From positions 1 through 64,000 of the forward strand of contig JAKSYS010000237.1 in the NCBI GenBank assembly GCA_022925895.1: a stretch of DNA of 64,000 nucleotides. Reading direction: 5' to 3'. Shown here one piece after another: positions 45,490-57,028 of this stretch. This DNA is from Fragilaria crotonensis (Eukaryota; Bacillariophyta; Fragilariophyceae; Fragilariales; Fragilariaceae). The position numbers and the translations under genes were made by a program. The notes beneath the pieces are model-generated. The model was not told where the DNA came from and made no database searches. It saw only the letters and a list, made by a program, of their open reading frames with translations. Position 1 is the first letter of the stretch. The number at the start of each line of letters is the position of its first letter.

Positions 45490-45985
45490 CTACGACTCAT
45501 TTTCGCCATCCGAGTCCCATGCTGCCTCCACAGGTACGTCTGCTACCGCTGTCTCCAATGCATTGTTGTCAGCACCAGTACCGTCGTGCTGTTCTTGCCG
45601 CTCATCGCCACGGGCATTCTTCAATCCTGCCCGTGTCCTGCAGAATGCCAGCAACTCATGTTCCATGTCTTTTGACTGCGGGCATGCCCTGTTCTCTTTA
45701 ATCATTATGCGCAGTGCATTGAACTGTCTTATTCCGTCATCACTCCACCCACCATACTTGCAGGTTCCCTTTTTTCAGTGTACTTTCCCGCTTGTCTCTT
45801 TGTTTTCTTCGTCGTCATATTCTGCCCATCATCTGCTTCCGTTGGGTTGTCTTTGTCAACCAACTCCGTGCCCGCTGGTGATGCCGAGGTTTTCCATTTT
45901 TCCAAATAGTTGTCAATCAGCAACAATGCAAACGCTTCATCACTTGTTGTCACCATTTTCGAATTGTTGCTGTGTCTCGTCTTGT
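45490..45985 (-). pseudogene. R3: C-terminal fragment of an R-family gene
   Basis: Minus strand: SKMVTTSDEAFALLLIDNYL (about 45960-45900), GKYTEK (about 45790), a diverged GGW block, MIKENRACPQSKDMEHELLA and a C-terminus AWDSDGENES. The first block is nearly identical to R1, and the order and spacing of all blocks agree. One frame change lies near 45.73 kb. The N-terminal half is missing; upstream DNA belongs to another coding remnant. This is a closer relative of R1 than of R4 or R5, in keeping with the TE1-like terminus at 45060. Confidence 0.65.
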
Positions 45986-47158
45986 CCCACTATCATGAGA
46001 TGTTAGTCTTGGTAAAATCAAGGTGATGATGAAGTCATGAACACTCTCTATTGTTAGTGTTCCTAAATTCTTGACGCCAAAGGATACAATCTGATCCTTG
46101 GCATCAGGGTACAGTTCGAGCAACTTCGGGAGAGGACGCTTCCCGCACTGGACGTAAGGATTTGGATGCGGGAAGCATTCAAATTTCCTGAAGACCCTAT
46201 TCCAATTTGCGATGGTCTTGAAGAAGGTTGCTTGTCTAATGCCAAGACTGTTTAACAAATGGCATGCTCGCTTGCAACAATCATGCCACGTGACTTTGTT
46301 CATGTTGGACAGCGCCAACTGGTATGCACAACACAAAAATGTCGATCTCTGCCGAATCTGAAGAATCTCGAGCTTCGTACAGTAGTTGTCGACATCTCTC
46401 CCCAGAACAACATTTCTCCAGCCATCTTCGCTCTCGTTGGCTGATTGTAACAGTCGGATTCATCGCTCAAGCGCTTCTTTTGCAGTTTCATACTCTGGTG
46501 TTGTATCAGCATCGCCAACAGGAGCTGCCGGTGAGATTTCTCTGCTCCTCCTGGTACTAGCACCTCTCTCAATACTTGTCGGAAGAAAAACCTGGCGGGC
46601 CTCAGGGCTGTCAGGCCAATACATGACTGCTGTATTTGTTGGTTGTTGATGGTGATTATCCTCCTCCGGTTTTTCTTCTTCCTCTATCCTTGGGCGTTTG
46701 TTTGGGGACGGATTTTCATTAGTGCTGTCAGCAGTCGCGCTTTCAGTGAGAGGACAAGGTCGCAATCTGGTGGAAGGAATAACTAACACATTTGCCGCTG
46801 CTTCAAGCACTCTTGCCTTCCAAGCTTGGTTAAGAGGACTTGGATATGGTACCTGCCTTTTTTCTTGCGTAAAGTAGTAGTATTGGCGATGCTGGAACCG
46901 CACATGGAACACGCCAGTATTGTTTGATCCATCAAATCTCGACATCACAGTTCCAAATGAACTTGATTTTGCGAAGGCTGCATTGAATTTTCGGGCATCA
47001 ATAGTCAGAGAAGCATCAATGTGTCCCGTTCTCTTGTGTACTTCCACCAAAGTTTCCGCTGGGAGCCAACAATTCATCAATCTGGGTCCGTACGTTGGAT
47101 CGAAACGACTCAACATTGCAGCCTTCGTCAAAACGGTGTAAATTCCTTGCTCAGCCAT
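45986..47158 (-). pseudogene. Transposase-like protein remnant, N-terminal region
   Basis: The first frame (47158-46460, MAEQGIYTVLTKAAML) has a basic/acidic nuclear-signal-type tract (NKRPRIEEEEKPEE). After frame changes near 46.45 kb, a second block (46336-45990) reads VTWHDCCKRACHLLNSLGIR, ANWNRVFRKFECFPHPNPY and KPLP/RPLPKLLELYPDAK-type sequence. A helix-turn-helix-like region followed by FPHPN and LPxLLxxxPD resembles the front of DDE transposases seen in algal genomes, but no catalytic residues are present. It joins the R3 fragment abruptly near 45985. Tentative call. Confidence 0.4.
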
Positions 47159-48110
47159 CGTGACAAGCTACCCAACCCATTCAGTTTGATAGTTGGCAGT
47201 ATGCAAGAGGTGACTATTGGGGCTGCATCTAAGGGTGCCAAAACTAAGTACCATAGTTGATACAAGAATTTTTTATCATATTTATTGGAAAAATTTCAGG
47301 ATTCCCATATTTAGTTCAGGATTCCTGAAGTTTTTTTCAGGTTTATTTATTTAGTTCAGGATTCCGACATTTGCTGTTTCCTCATTTTTATGAAGAATTT
47401 TTTTTGCTCCTGAACTACTGCAGTATTATTCCTGAGCTTTTTTCTTCATTATTTCGATGCACATAAAACACCGAGTACTGTACGTGTTTTGTACAAAATA
47501 CTGGAGTAGCATGGTGTATCGTGGGTGGACTATTGGTTGTGCCGTACAGTGTACAGTATACAGCGGTTTTTACAGTGCTGTCAGCTGGGATACTACCGTC
47601 GTACTAGCGCAATGGTTCGTTGTTGGTTATACGCTGTACATTGTACGTTGTACAAGTAGCTATGGGCGTGTCTGGTGCATGGTGCATGGTGTTCGGTGCC
47701 TGCTACAGTACGTTTAGTATGGTGCGGTGGTGTACAGTATGGTAGCTACGGCGTGGTCTGTGTGTATGGTAGTGTGGTACTGTGTACGGTACTTTCATTA
47801 CTATAGCGCTGTGTTTTGTGTACTACGGTATGGTGGTAGCGTATAATTTTAGTACAGTATTGTATCATGCGAGTACTCCTATGACACTATGCTACGTACT
47901 ACGTGATCTTGTGTTTTCAACAACAAACCGTAGAATTGTAGGCGATAGTATGTACTGATTAATTCTTTGGCACCAATACCAGTGCATGCTGTATATTTCT
48001 ACAAGGAATTAATTCTTTTTCAGCCACAGTATTGTCTTTAGTAGAATCGTACGTGATTTTTTTTGCGGGAAGTGTCACATCTCACACTTCGTTCGTTGAG
48101 CACTCCACCA
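47159..48110. other. Intergenic, GTAC-rich, with a 20-bp periodic motif
   Basis: TTCAGG occurs at 47295, 47315, 47336 and 47355, about every 20 bp, three times as TTCAGGATTCC. From about 47460 to 47950 the DNA is dense in GTAC and TACAGT words. No gene was recognised. Confidence 0.5.
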
Positions 48111-48295
48111 CTTGGTGTCATGCCCGACACCACATTGATGCTCCATTATTTGGCATCTTCGCTCCTTCTTCGTCCTTTCCCACCCACAAGACATTGCAGT
48201 CTTAAGTGGTAAGACTGCAAATGTGCTTTTTTTTGTGTTGATTGTTGTGTTGATTGATTGTTTCCATCATGGTGATGGTCGAATGAGTTTTGAGG

Positions 48296-48700
48296 TACTC
48301 CCGTTGTGCCAGTACCGTTGTCTACGTACGGTGCTCAGGGTGCAGTCAAGTACTGGGACGAGTTCGCACGACAGTACCTTGGAGGTTACGGTGATACACT
48401 ACGTCGCGCCTGTACAGTCGTCTACCTACCGTACTTAGGGTGCTGCCAAGTACTGGGAGTACGACAGTACCTTGGAGGCTACGGTAATACACTACGTCGC
48501 GCCTGTACCGTGGTCTACGTACCGTACTTATGGTACTGCCAAGTACTGGGAATACGACAGTACCTTGAGGCTACGGTACAACACTACCTTGTGCATGTAC
48601 TGTTGTCTACGTACTGTACTCATGTTGCTATCAAGTACTGGGAGTATGACAGTACCTTGGTGGACGCTACGGTTTATTACAATACTACCTTGTGCCTGCT
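48296..48700. repeat. Tandem repeat, 92-100-bp units, four copies
   Basis: The word AGTACTGGG starts at 48349, 48449, 48542 and 48634, each followed by a CGACAGTACCTTG or TGACAGTACCTTG segment, so every unit contains a dyad built on GTACT/AGTAC. A fifth unit lies at about 48925-49050 after a spacer that itself repeats 48112-48300 (CACTTGGTGTCATGCCC ... GTTTCCATCAT), indicating a higher-order duplication. The array is upstream of A2. Confidence 0.85.
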
Positions 48701-49410
48701 GTACGGTTGTCGATGTCACAACTTGGTGTCATGCCCAACACCGCATTGAATGTTTCATTCTGTGCTTGTCCCCTTGCCCTTTGCTTCTTCTTCCTTTCCA
48801 CTAACAAGGGCACTTAACTGTCGTTCTTGTTCGTGAGTTTTTGATTGTTTTGTCCTATCAACACAAGAATGTTGTGTTGAATCGTCGTTTCCATCATTGT
48901 GAGCAACTGATTGATTTGTTGAGGTACTCCTGTTGTGCCTGTACCATTGTCTACGTACTGTACTCATGGTACTGTCAAGTACTGGGACGAGTTCGCACCA
49001 CGACAGTACCTTGGAGGCTTCCGTACAACATTGTGCTGGTACTGTACTCCAGTCTTTCTTGTTGACGTTGTGTCATTGCACATGATTGTATTTTCCAGCT
49101 TTCAATCTCACATCCTCCTCTTCTTCTCCTTTCATAATTAGGATCCTTGTCGACAAGTGTTGTGCTTCTCATTTTGTTGTTAATTGAGGGAATAAGTACT
49201 TCGTCTTGTGTGCGTGCTTCGATTGAGTTTGTAAGGCAATCTGTCATCTAGAATCCAATATTCGGTCATCTGCGAGATTCTCATTGATTTGAGTGAATCA
49301 AACCAGATTGATCTACCGGTATTGGTTCTTTTGTCAGTTGTCTGTTCGCATGCTCAAGAGTTGTATACACGCACACCAGTTGGAGGATTATTCATATTTC
49401 AACCAACAAA
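48701..49410. other. Second higher-order repeat copy and A2 leader
   Basis: Contains a copy of the 48112-48300 spacer, one more 92-100-bp unit, and T-rich DNA before the A2 ATG. It is the probable A2 promoter and leader. Confidence 0.45.
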
Positions 49411-50353
49411 ATGGCAGAGGTTCCATCACTGTCCCCTGTCTCTCGTCAGCAAGGAGGAGTCCCTATGGATAAGGCGTACCTGTTCCGTGATGGTATGGAT
49501 GAATTCACACCACCTCCAGGAACAAAGGTCAATAAACAATTCAGATCGCAAGTTCGAGTCTTTTATCATCACCCGCTCGTGCTGTTTCAGAGTTTCCACT
49601 ACACATGTTCAGCTCTTGGTTTCAAGACCTCCCGTTGTCCAAGATTATGACTCAGAACGAAAGAGAGGACTCCAATGAAATTTGGCAATTCAAGGTAGTT
49701 ACGTTGTACCCACACGTGTCCAAACAAACAAAGCTGAGGCGACAAGGTTTAAGTGGGCGACAGAAGCTGCAAGGCAATTCTACAGCACATCATTCAATTC
49801 TACAGAAGCTGATTTGAGCTCTATCGATCGTGCTGTGAATTCTGATCCATCAATAATGATTGTGGGACGTCCTCTTGGAAAAGAAGATGACCCCTTCAAG
49901 AAATCTGTCATAGGGTGCCAAGACTCTGTTGTTATTGCATGCATTACATTTCGAAGTGGAATTGGAGATGAAGTTGGTGCGTCGTTGGTGCTTTGGCTGT
50001 TGATTGCAGAATCTGAATCACGGAAGCCATCCGGTCTTACATCCTGGAGACGGCAAGGGTTTGGACGTCTGATGTTAGTAATGCTCATCAAGCATTCAAC
50101 TTTTTTATTATTGTCTCACCGTGAGCTGTCACAATGTCAGGAGAGCCTACATGGTGTGGACATCTACTTGCAGTGTCCCCATGACGAGCCAAAGGAATTC
50201 TACCAAGCCTGTGGGTTCCGTCAAATCAATCTCCAAGACACAACTGGCATTGAGTTTCTTCCCAAGACAATTGCCGACACCTTAATGGACGAGACCACAG
50301 GTGGATTTGCATGGATTGTACCAGAGTCTGAGGAGCACTGCATTATCCTCTGA
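49411..50353 (+). pseudogene. A2, N-terminal part with GNAT acetyltransferase-like domain
   Basis: Starts at ATG 49411 (MAEVPSLSPVSRQQGG). After a frame change near 49.65 kb the frame 49682-50353 holds ITFRSGIGDEVGASLVLWLL, then SWRRQGFGRLMLVML and EFYQACGFRQIN. The RRQGFGRLM segment fits the acetyl-CoA loop (Q/RxxGxG/A) and FYxxCGF fits the last strand of GNAT enzymes. The substrate is unknown. The frame stops at 50351-50353 (after HCIIL), so the gene as read is broken here. It probably belongs to the same large protein as the downstream pieces, by analogy of strand and spacing. Confidence 0.5.
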
Positions 50354-50514
50354 TGAAACTTTCTTCCGGTTCCCTTTTGAACAGTGCTGCTAACAGTGCT
50401 GCTGTCGAGGTTGTTGAAAGCAACAGTGATGTGATCAGTGCAACAAATGATGGTTCCCGCGTGCTGTTGTTGAGTCAGAGGAAGAAAGCAAGATCAATAT
50501 AGTCGCAAAATCGA

Positions 50515-51850
50515 GTGGTGGTTCCCTTCCTCGTGAGCAGTGATGTTTTGGAGATTGTGCAGAGCAACAATGAGACAGTCAGTGCACGGAATGATGGTAG
50601 CAACACCAGAAAAACATTTGTATGGTGCCAATACCCTTCATCAACAATCGATCTCCAAGATGATGTTGCAAGTGGAGCATTGCTGACAAATGCAGATCTG
50701 GAAGAGGCATTTACCGGTCTGGACTATTTGAACAACCTTCTTCCACCACCATTTGGTGACCTGGTTCTGCCTGACCAGTTGCGTGGTTTTGGAGAAATGG
50801 GATCACAGGAAAGGCTTGATCATAGCAAAAGTGGTGGGAAAACTTGATGGCCACCCGTGAGCTGCAAATGATGACTTCACTCCTCATGAGGGATGGCAGG
50901 TATCACACATCAGTTGCAATCCTGTCTTTGACGACATGCAGGTAATTCAAGGTTGCTTTGGACGTCTTCAACGTCATCTATCTGCAAAGAAGTACGAACG
51001 ACTTGATGGTAGCCAATGGAGCCGATCATGCAGAATGTCTTGCCCTTGTGAAAAAGGTATGGAAGTTCTAAGGAAGAACTTTACCAGAAGTATGATGACC
51101 AAATGAATCGTGTTGTGAAGGAAGTCCTGTTGTTCTATCCAGGGCTTCTGCAGAAAAGGTTGATTGTGTTTCCTACGAATCTCAGCGACGATCATTGGGG
51201 GCAACATTTGTTTTCAATGCTGGAGACGTTGTGGCTGCCACGGATGATGTATCATGCCTCCGGACATGTTTTTTCGCTATTGCAGTCTTCATCCCTCCGG
51301 CACGAAAAATTCCAAACAATGTCGGTGTTGTCTGGTTCCTGAACCTTGCCTTCAGTTACCAGGAGCAAAGGAAAACAGTGCAAATGATAGCAGCACTCCA
51401 AACAAGATGAAGTGGCTCAGTCCGTTCGGACGAACCTTTTGGGCAAATGAAGGGCACCAATACATTCCCTGCATTGAGGGTGTTGGATAATGATGTTCTT
51501 CCCTGCAAGAAGATGGCCATAGCTGTGGGATTGGGATTATAGCTGCAATTGCAATAATTCTCCGAGATATCATTGGGACTCAAGATGGAGTTGCAGCGTA
51601 CGAAATGTTTAGACGCGATCGCATGGAAATCCAGATGTCAACTGATGTGAAATCGAAGGAGCACATTTGCTGTTTTCCACAGGGAATATTCACAAAACTG
51701 TTTAAAAGGGTTGATTCGGCTTCCATTTCCTACTTGCATGCGATGAAAGCACAGTGGTTTTTGCTGTTTGATCGCATTGCAGAATTTCAACACGTCACAG
51801 TGCCAAAACGTCAGAATTCAAATCATTTGATGGATCCTGTTACGGAAGTC
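50515..51850 (+). pseudogene. A2, middle part with Ulp1/C48 peptidase-like block
   Basis: Pieces in several plus frames. RLIVFPTNLSDDHW (about 51160-51200) is typical of the histidine region of Ulp1-type SUMO peptidases (a strand ending in HW). It is followed by ATFVFNAG and, in neighbouring frames, CLRTCFFRYCSLHPSGTK and VVWFLNLAFSYQEQ. Ulp1-like domains are frequent cargo of eukaryotic DNA transposons. At least three frame changes are present, so this copy is dead as read. Before 51100 there is LPDQLRGFGEMG and other low-information sequence. Confidence 0.4.
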
Positions 51851-51855
51851 TGAAG

Positions 51856-53731
51856 TTGGAACTTCAGACTTTCACGTGGCCCTGGATGCCAGTACCATCC
51901 AATGCCGCAGAGGAAGACTGTGTGACCTCACAGGACGACAGTGTTACGTTGGAGGATGTTTCTTCCAGGGAGGATGTTTTGCCAAATGCCAATGAACGGA
52001 GTTTGCCATCAGAGGAGGATGTTGCCGATTTCAAACCATCTGGATCTGCTGATGGACCTGAACAACAGGAAGAAGATATTGATCTCAACGAAGCCTGGTG
52101 GAATGATCCTGCTAAGCTTCCCGAGCAAGCAGGGTATGGAAAGGTGGGCCTCCTCGTACGTATGGTTATGGAGACATTCATGTACCTGATGAATGCCCGA
52201 AATTACCTTTTGGAGAAAGTAGGTACAAAACATTGGTATCAGACAATGAAGTTGAGAAATTTAGAAAAAAGTGGCGAAAGAAAGGAGATGAGAAAGATCG
52301 ATCAGTGCTTCTGAGGGATGAGGAGGCAATGAACAAATTCGTGGAGGACAGATTTTTGTACTGGGGTTGGAGCTCTACCAAAGATCACCTGAAGAATGTG
52401 GAAAAGAAGCGGGCCGAGATGCAAAGAAAAATTGATGGATGTAAGAAGAAAAAGACGAAGGATGATTACAGAGAGCAGTACACGAAAGAAATAAAGTTTA
52501 TGAAGAAGGAAAGGAAGAAATTCAAAAGGGCATTTGAATTGAATGGACATTTGGCACTGAGGCCATGGTGCATGGCCTCAAGTACAACCCACGTGAAGAT
52601 ACCTTTGTTGCACTTTTGGTTTACAATGTTAAGACAAAAGAAGGAAAGTTGGAAATGAAGGAAGAAAAAATTGCTGTTTCCAAAGACTGGATCAAGGATG
52701 CCGATTATGCAAAAGGGGTAATCCAACATGTCATTAACCTTGGAAACACGGATGGATTTGTACCTGTTCCTGAAGGGGAAACCATCCTCATTCATACTAA
52801 AAAGGTACATAAGCTGCAATACGTTCACCCACAGACACAATGGGTGTTTGATCCTCAGTCGAAAAGGTCCTTAAGGAGCAACAGTGACTCACCAGGGGGT
52901 AAACATATGAAGCAGATACAGGCCCCTGGTTACTGGGAGGTCATCTTTCATGGAGAAACACAGCCCATTCGAACTGATGAAGACTTTGTGAAACAATTTA
53001 AGACAGGATTCTTGGAGGAGGTCAAGCGTATGAGGTGTGGATTTGTTGACATACCAGTGGGCGATTTCAAAGAATCACATTTGCATGAATATCCCAAGCT
53101 GCAGGTTCCTGAAGCACCCCAGGTGCACTTTGTACAATCCGAAGGTGAAGATCTTTGTGTTTCAAAGTCATTGGCCAGTGCTTTATATGCAATTGGCTTT
53201 GATAATGCTGCCAAATCCATTAACCATTTTGGTGAAAGTCACCTAAGAGGAGGTACTGTTGATGCCATTCGAAAGGTGGGACAGTTTGCTGAAACTCAGC
53301 TGCCTACATGGATCACCCGAAAAGTTCTGAAGAGACCACACATGTTTGATTGGCAACTCCTTCAAGAACAAATGAAGGACACAATGGTATTGGCTGTGCT
53401 CAATGAATCCGATGGAAATGGTTCACATGCAGTTACCATTCACAGTGGGTATGTGTATGATGCAAATGAAGTGGTTGCAATTCCTCTCTGCAAGGAGGCC
53501 TTGGATTATTGCTGCTCAACCTCAACTGTGAAGAATGAGTTTGTGAGCTTTCGGAAGGCAACTCTCTTTTTTTATGATGGCCCAGACATCAACAGGAAAG
53601 CAAGTTTTACTCTTTGGGTAGATTCAAACAAGCGAAAGCGAGCCGATGGTGATGGTCCAAAGATTGTGAGGGCTCGAACAGACGATGGCAACATGTTTCC
53701 TTTAGGTACTTTGATGCAACAAGCTAGCTAA
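51856..53731 (+). CDS. A2, C-terminal part with cysteine-peptidase-like domain
   Basis: An acidic region (51856-52120) and a lysine/glutamate coiled coil (about 52240-52550) lead, after a frame change near 52.57 kb, into a clean 388-codon frame (52565-53731). In that frame EDLCVSKSLASALYAIGF supplies a possible nucleophile Cys198 at a helix start, and SHAVTIHSGYVYDAN supplies His288 with Asp299. This is the Cys/His/Asp order of papain-fold peptidases such as OTU or C39 types. The fold is inferred from motif order only. The C-terminus has KRKRADG, a possible nuclear signal. The TAA stop at 53729-53731 overlaps the stop of the convergent T2 gene by 4 bp counted across both codons. Confidence 0.5.
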
Positions 53732-56669
53732 GCGAATTTGGATGCCCACTCTGTATATGGTTTTGTCTCAAGAACTGTGGAACTGTTGTGTGAGATGGAT
53801 ATAACAAAACAAGGGGCCACCACAGTGTTTCCAGAGACAAGGTGGTATGTTGGAGACCACTTCCACTCTCTCAACAGGGTTGACTCGTGTTCTTTAATTT
53901 CTTCTGTTGTGGATTGAACAACCAGTTGGTATCTCTCGTCCGGATCCTTGGGTGAGTCAACAACAACTACAGAGCCAAACGACAGGAAACTTCCCATGTT
54001 CCCAAAGTCAATTATCATCCAGTCATGTATGGGACCATCGGACTGATAGCAGGGATGACATCGAAAGGTGTGGACATCTCGTTTGTATTCAGTACAAAAG
54101 GTTATTGAGTCGGATTCCTTAAAGGAATCAAAAAGAAACTCAATCAACTCCAGGGGAAGAGCAAGTAAATCACGGTGAGTTCTGGTGTCCCATTCAATTT
54201 TGTACTGAATTTGTTTACTCGATTTGAATCGATAAACACAGCCAAATGTTGCTTGTCCGGTGCTCTGAAAGATTCCATTCCTTGTTGTTTCATCATCATG
54301 GTGGCTGTCGGGTACATCAGCATCACCATCTGGTTGCTCCCATATGCGCGTGTGTATGGTGTCGATCATGAAGGAGTACATTAAACGTTGGGCTGCCTGA
54401 AGTTCATATGCAGAACCCTCAATTCGCTTCTGTGCCCGTCTCCCAGGGTGCTTTGCAGCAGGAATTAGAAGTGATTCTGGACGCTGTGCACAAAAGTTCA
54501 CTGGAGAGCCAAACCGAGACATATCATCCACAATGTGTAACAACTCATGGAATTTCGAAACTTCCATGCATCCTCGGCATTGCTTTTCTGTCCTTCCTTC
54601 CTTATGATGGTTCCCTTTTTCTTACCCTTTTTCTTGTCATCCTCCTTTCCCTCAACTTTCAAGGGAATGGACTGTTTGCACATATCCATGAAATTGCGAA
54701 TGGAATCCTGATGTTTCTTCATTTCATTTGCAACATGTGCTGGATTTGTAGTCTCCCAGTAATGACTCTGGTTTAGCCAAGCATCGAAACAAAGGAGAGA
54801 TTCAAGTACTTCAAGGACCTCAGGAACCTTCTTAGTTGTTCTTTTCTCAAGACATGTTTGGATCATTTGCCATCCTGCTTCATATTGGAAGAGGATGACA
54901 AACAAAAAAGAGGCCAACGCGTTCTGATGCAGTTATCTTTGTCAAATTTGTTACCCCATTGCTGAAATCTGTTGATGGATACTCCTTTCGGTAGGTTTGG
55001 CGATGAGACTTGTGAAATGCTATTGCAAGGTCATCAAAGGCAGCCTTCTTGGATGCTGGAAGACTGTCCAATATAAGTTTTGTTACTTTCTCGATGACAC
55101 CTTTCCGAAATGCATGCATTGTCTCCACAGGAGTGGCCCCAAAGATTCCACGCTCAGGGTCAGCAAAGGCAATGTGTTCAAATGCATTTTCAAGTTTATG
55201 TTGAGACCATCGCTTCCTGAGATCATCATCATTACTCCTGGCAATGAAACCCATATCCGAGGCTACCAGGTATTTGCAATGGACATCACAGTTCTTCAGA
55301 TCATCATAATTGACATCACAGCACCGATGAGGGCGTTGGATTCCACTGGTGTGAACACCATACCGACCACACAGCATATCTCCTTCTTGCATATCTTGAA
55401 TGATGAACAACACACATGTGACAATGTCGACACAGATTCTACCCTTTGGACCAATTGGCAAATGAACACCACACAGTTGTGGTGAACATTTCGAAAGGTC
55501 TCCAATACAGCATCCAGCTCCTTATGATAGATACGAATGGCATCGCCCATACGAAGTGTCTGCTTCTGAGCTGATGAGGACTTCCTCTTTGGGAGAAAGC
55601 CATGATAGCCCCATGCCTTGATACTCCTTCTGAATTTTTCTGTAAAATGGCTGGAACATGTAGGGTTTAAGTGAAAAGCGATCATTCCCTGTTACAGAGG
55701 TACGATCAATCCATTGGATGATTGGAACAAACAATTGCTTCTGAGGATCTGTGATTAATCGATCATACGCCTTGCGATAGACACTCCCGGACAGTGCCTC
55801 ACCCAAAACATTGCTGCCTTTCAATTTGTGGTAGGGCTTCAGGGGATCATTGATATCGATGGCAAGGTTTTCTGCAGTCATAATGCTTGGATTTTGCAGC
55901 AAACTTAGCAACTGTGAAGCGAAGTCAAAACAAATCACATCTGATGGAGAGCCATGATGTACATCCACTCTTCGTACAAAGGGAAGCAGTCTTTTCCCAT
56001 TACGAACTGAGTTGATCAGGGCATCAACATTTTGGCACGCGAGTCCACCCACTGGGTTGTAAGAATAATTATCAGCAGATGCAGAGCGTGCCCACTCAGG
56101 ACTTGACCAAAAGTGTAGTCGGGTGCATTGGCATGGTCCAGGATTTTGAGGAGAGAAACAGTCCACTTCTGATCGGTAGTATACATGAAGTTTGAACGAA
56201 ATGATGGGGCTTCCACATCTTCATCAAGTGCAGAATTCGTACAGGTAAGAATGTTTGGGTCATCACTTAACACGGACAAATCATCACTTTTGTTGCAGTC
56301 CTCGATGTCCTCACAAGAAGTGCTTTCAACTTCCACACCATTGCCAGCCGGAAACTGCAGAAGGTTGTCTGTGCCATCAAAATCCATGTGGGGATCATTC
56401 ACCATATGTCGCCTTAAAAGGGCAGGCCTCTTGTTACTTGTGCATGTGATATTCCCATCCTCATGAAGACGGCGACGGTGTGAAGCAGAAGCCCCATGTG
56501 TTGCTGCATGGTGTGATTTCTTCACAATGAAATTATAACACCCGATGTTTCTATCAATATGCTGTGTATATGCTGCTTGATTGGAAAAGGGTTTCTTGTT
56601 GAAATTCAGGCAGAAGGGGTTTTGACAGAAGAGCAGGGGTGCCTTTGAGGAAGCAGACGAGGACAACAT
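53728..56669 (-). pseudogene. T2 transposase (KDZ/Plavaka or CACTA-like)
   Basis: Starts at 56669 (MLSSSASSKAPLLF) with a C2H2-type finger (CQNPFC...YTQHIDRNIGC). Then RKAYDRLITDPQKQLFVPII with a probable first catalytic Asp in QWIDRTSVTG (about 55710), FIIQDMQEGDMLCGRYGVH as the second block (about 55400), FGATPVETMHAFRKG (about 55110), and HELLHIVDDMSRFGSPVNF (about 54540). The block order equals that of T1. Frame changes near 56.1, 55.65, 55.47, 54.9 and 54.55 kb split it into six overlapping frames. Because the conserved blocks are otherwise well kept, sequencing or assembly errors are an alternative to decay. The final 280 codons have no recognised domain. Confidence 0.65.
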
Positions 56670-57028
56670 TTTGAAGAGAAGGTTTTGAAGAAAGGGTTTT
56701 GAAGAGGACGAGTGAAGTGAAAATGAGGTGTTGAAAGATGACAGGACACAGATTCACTAAACAGAAGTTCGGGAAAGCATGCATTCAAATTGTACATTTA
56801 CTTTCGGTACATTTTTGGTGTATGTAAAAAATGAAGGGGGGTGTGGTATGAATTCAAAATTTGAAAACCCTGCATGAATGTGTAGAACCTACATACCAAC
56901 TCGGTACTTGGTATGAAATTCAAATGGTGGCAAAAAAGACTATCCCACAAACAGGATTTTCAGTGTTCAAAATTTGGCGCACAATCGGAAAGTTTTTCAC
57001 ACAACAAGGAAGCACCACAAATACAACC
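56670..57028. promoter_or_regulatory. T2/R5 divergent spacer
   Basis: 359 bp between divergent starts, with a direct repeat of GGTATGAATTCAAA / GGTATGAAATTCAAA at about 56848 and 56909. It is likely a shared promoter; no standard box was confirmed. Confidence 0.45.

Noticed and set aside
45164-46006. 280-codon plus-strand frame
   Set aside because: It lies opposite the R3 fragment and AT-rich subterminal DNA; its Cys/Ser/His-rich composition is typical of an antisense frame.
48306-48749. 147-codon open frame on the plus strand
   Set aside because: It is a translation of the 92-100-bp tandem repeat; the unit lengths are not all multiples of three and the composition follows the DNA repeat.
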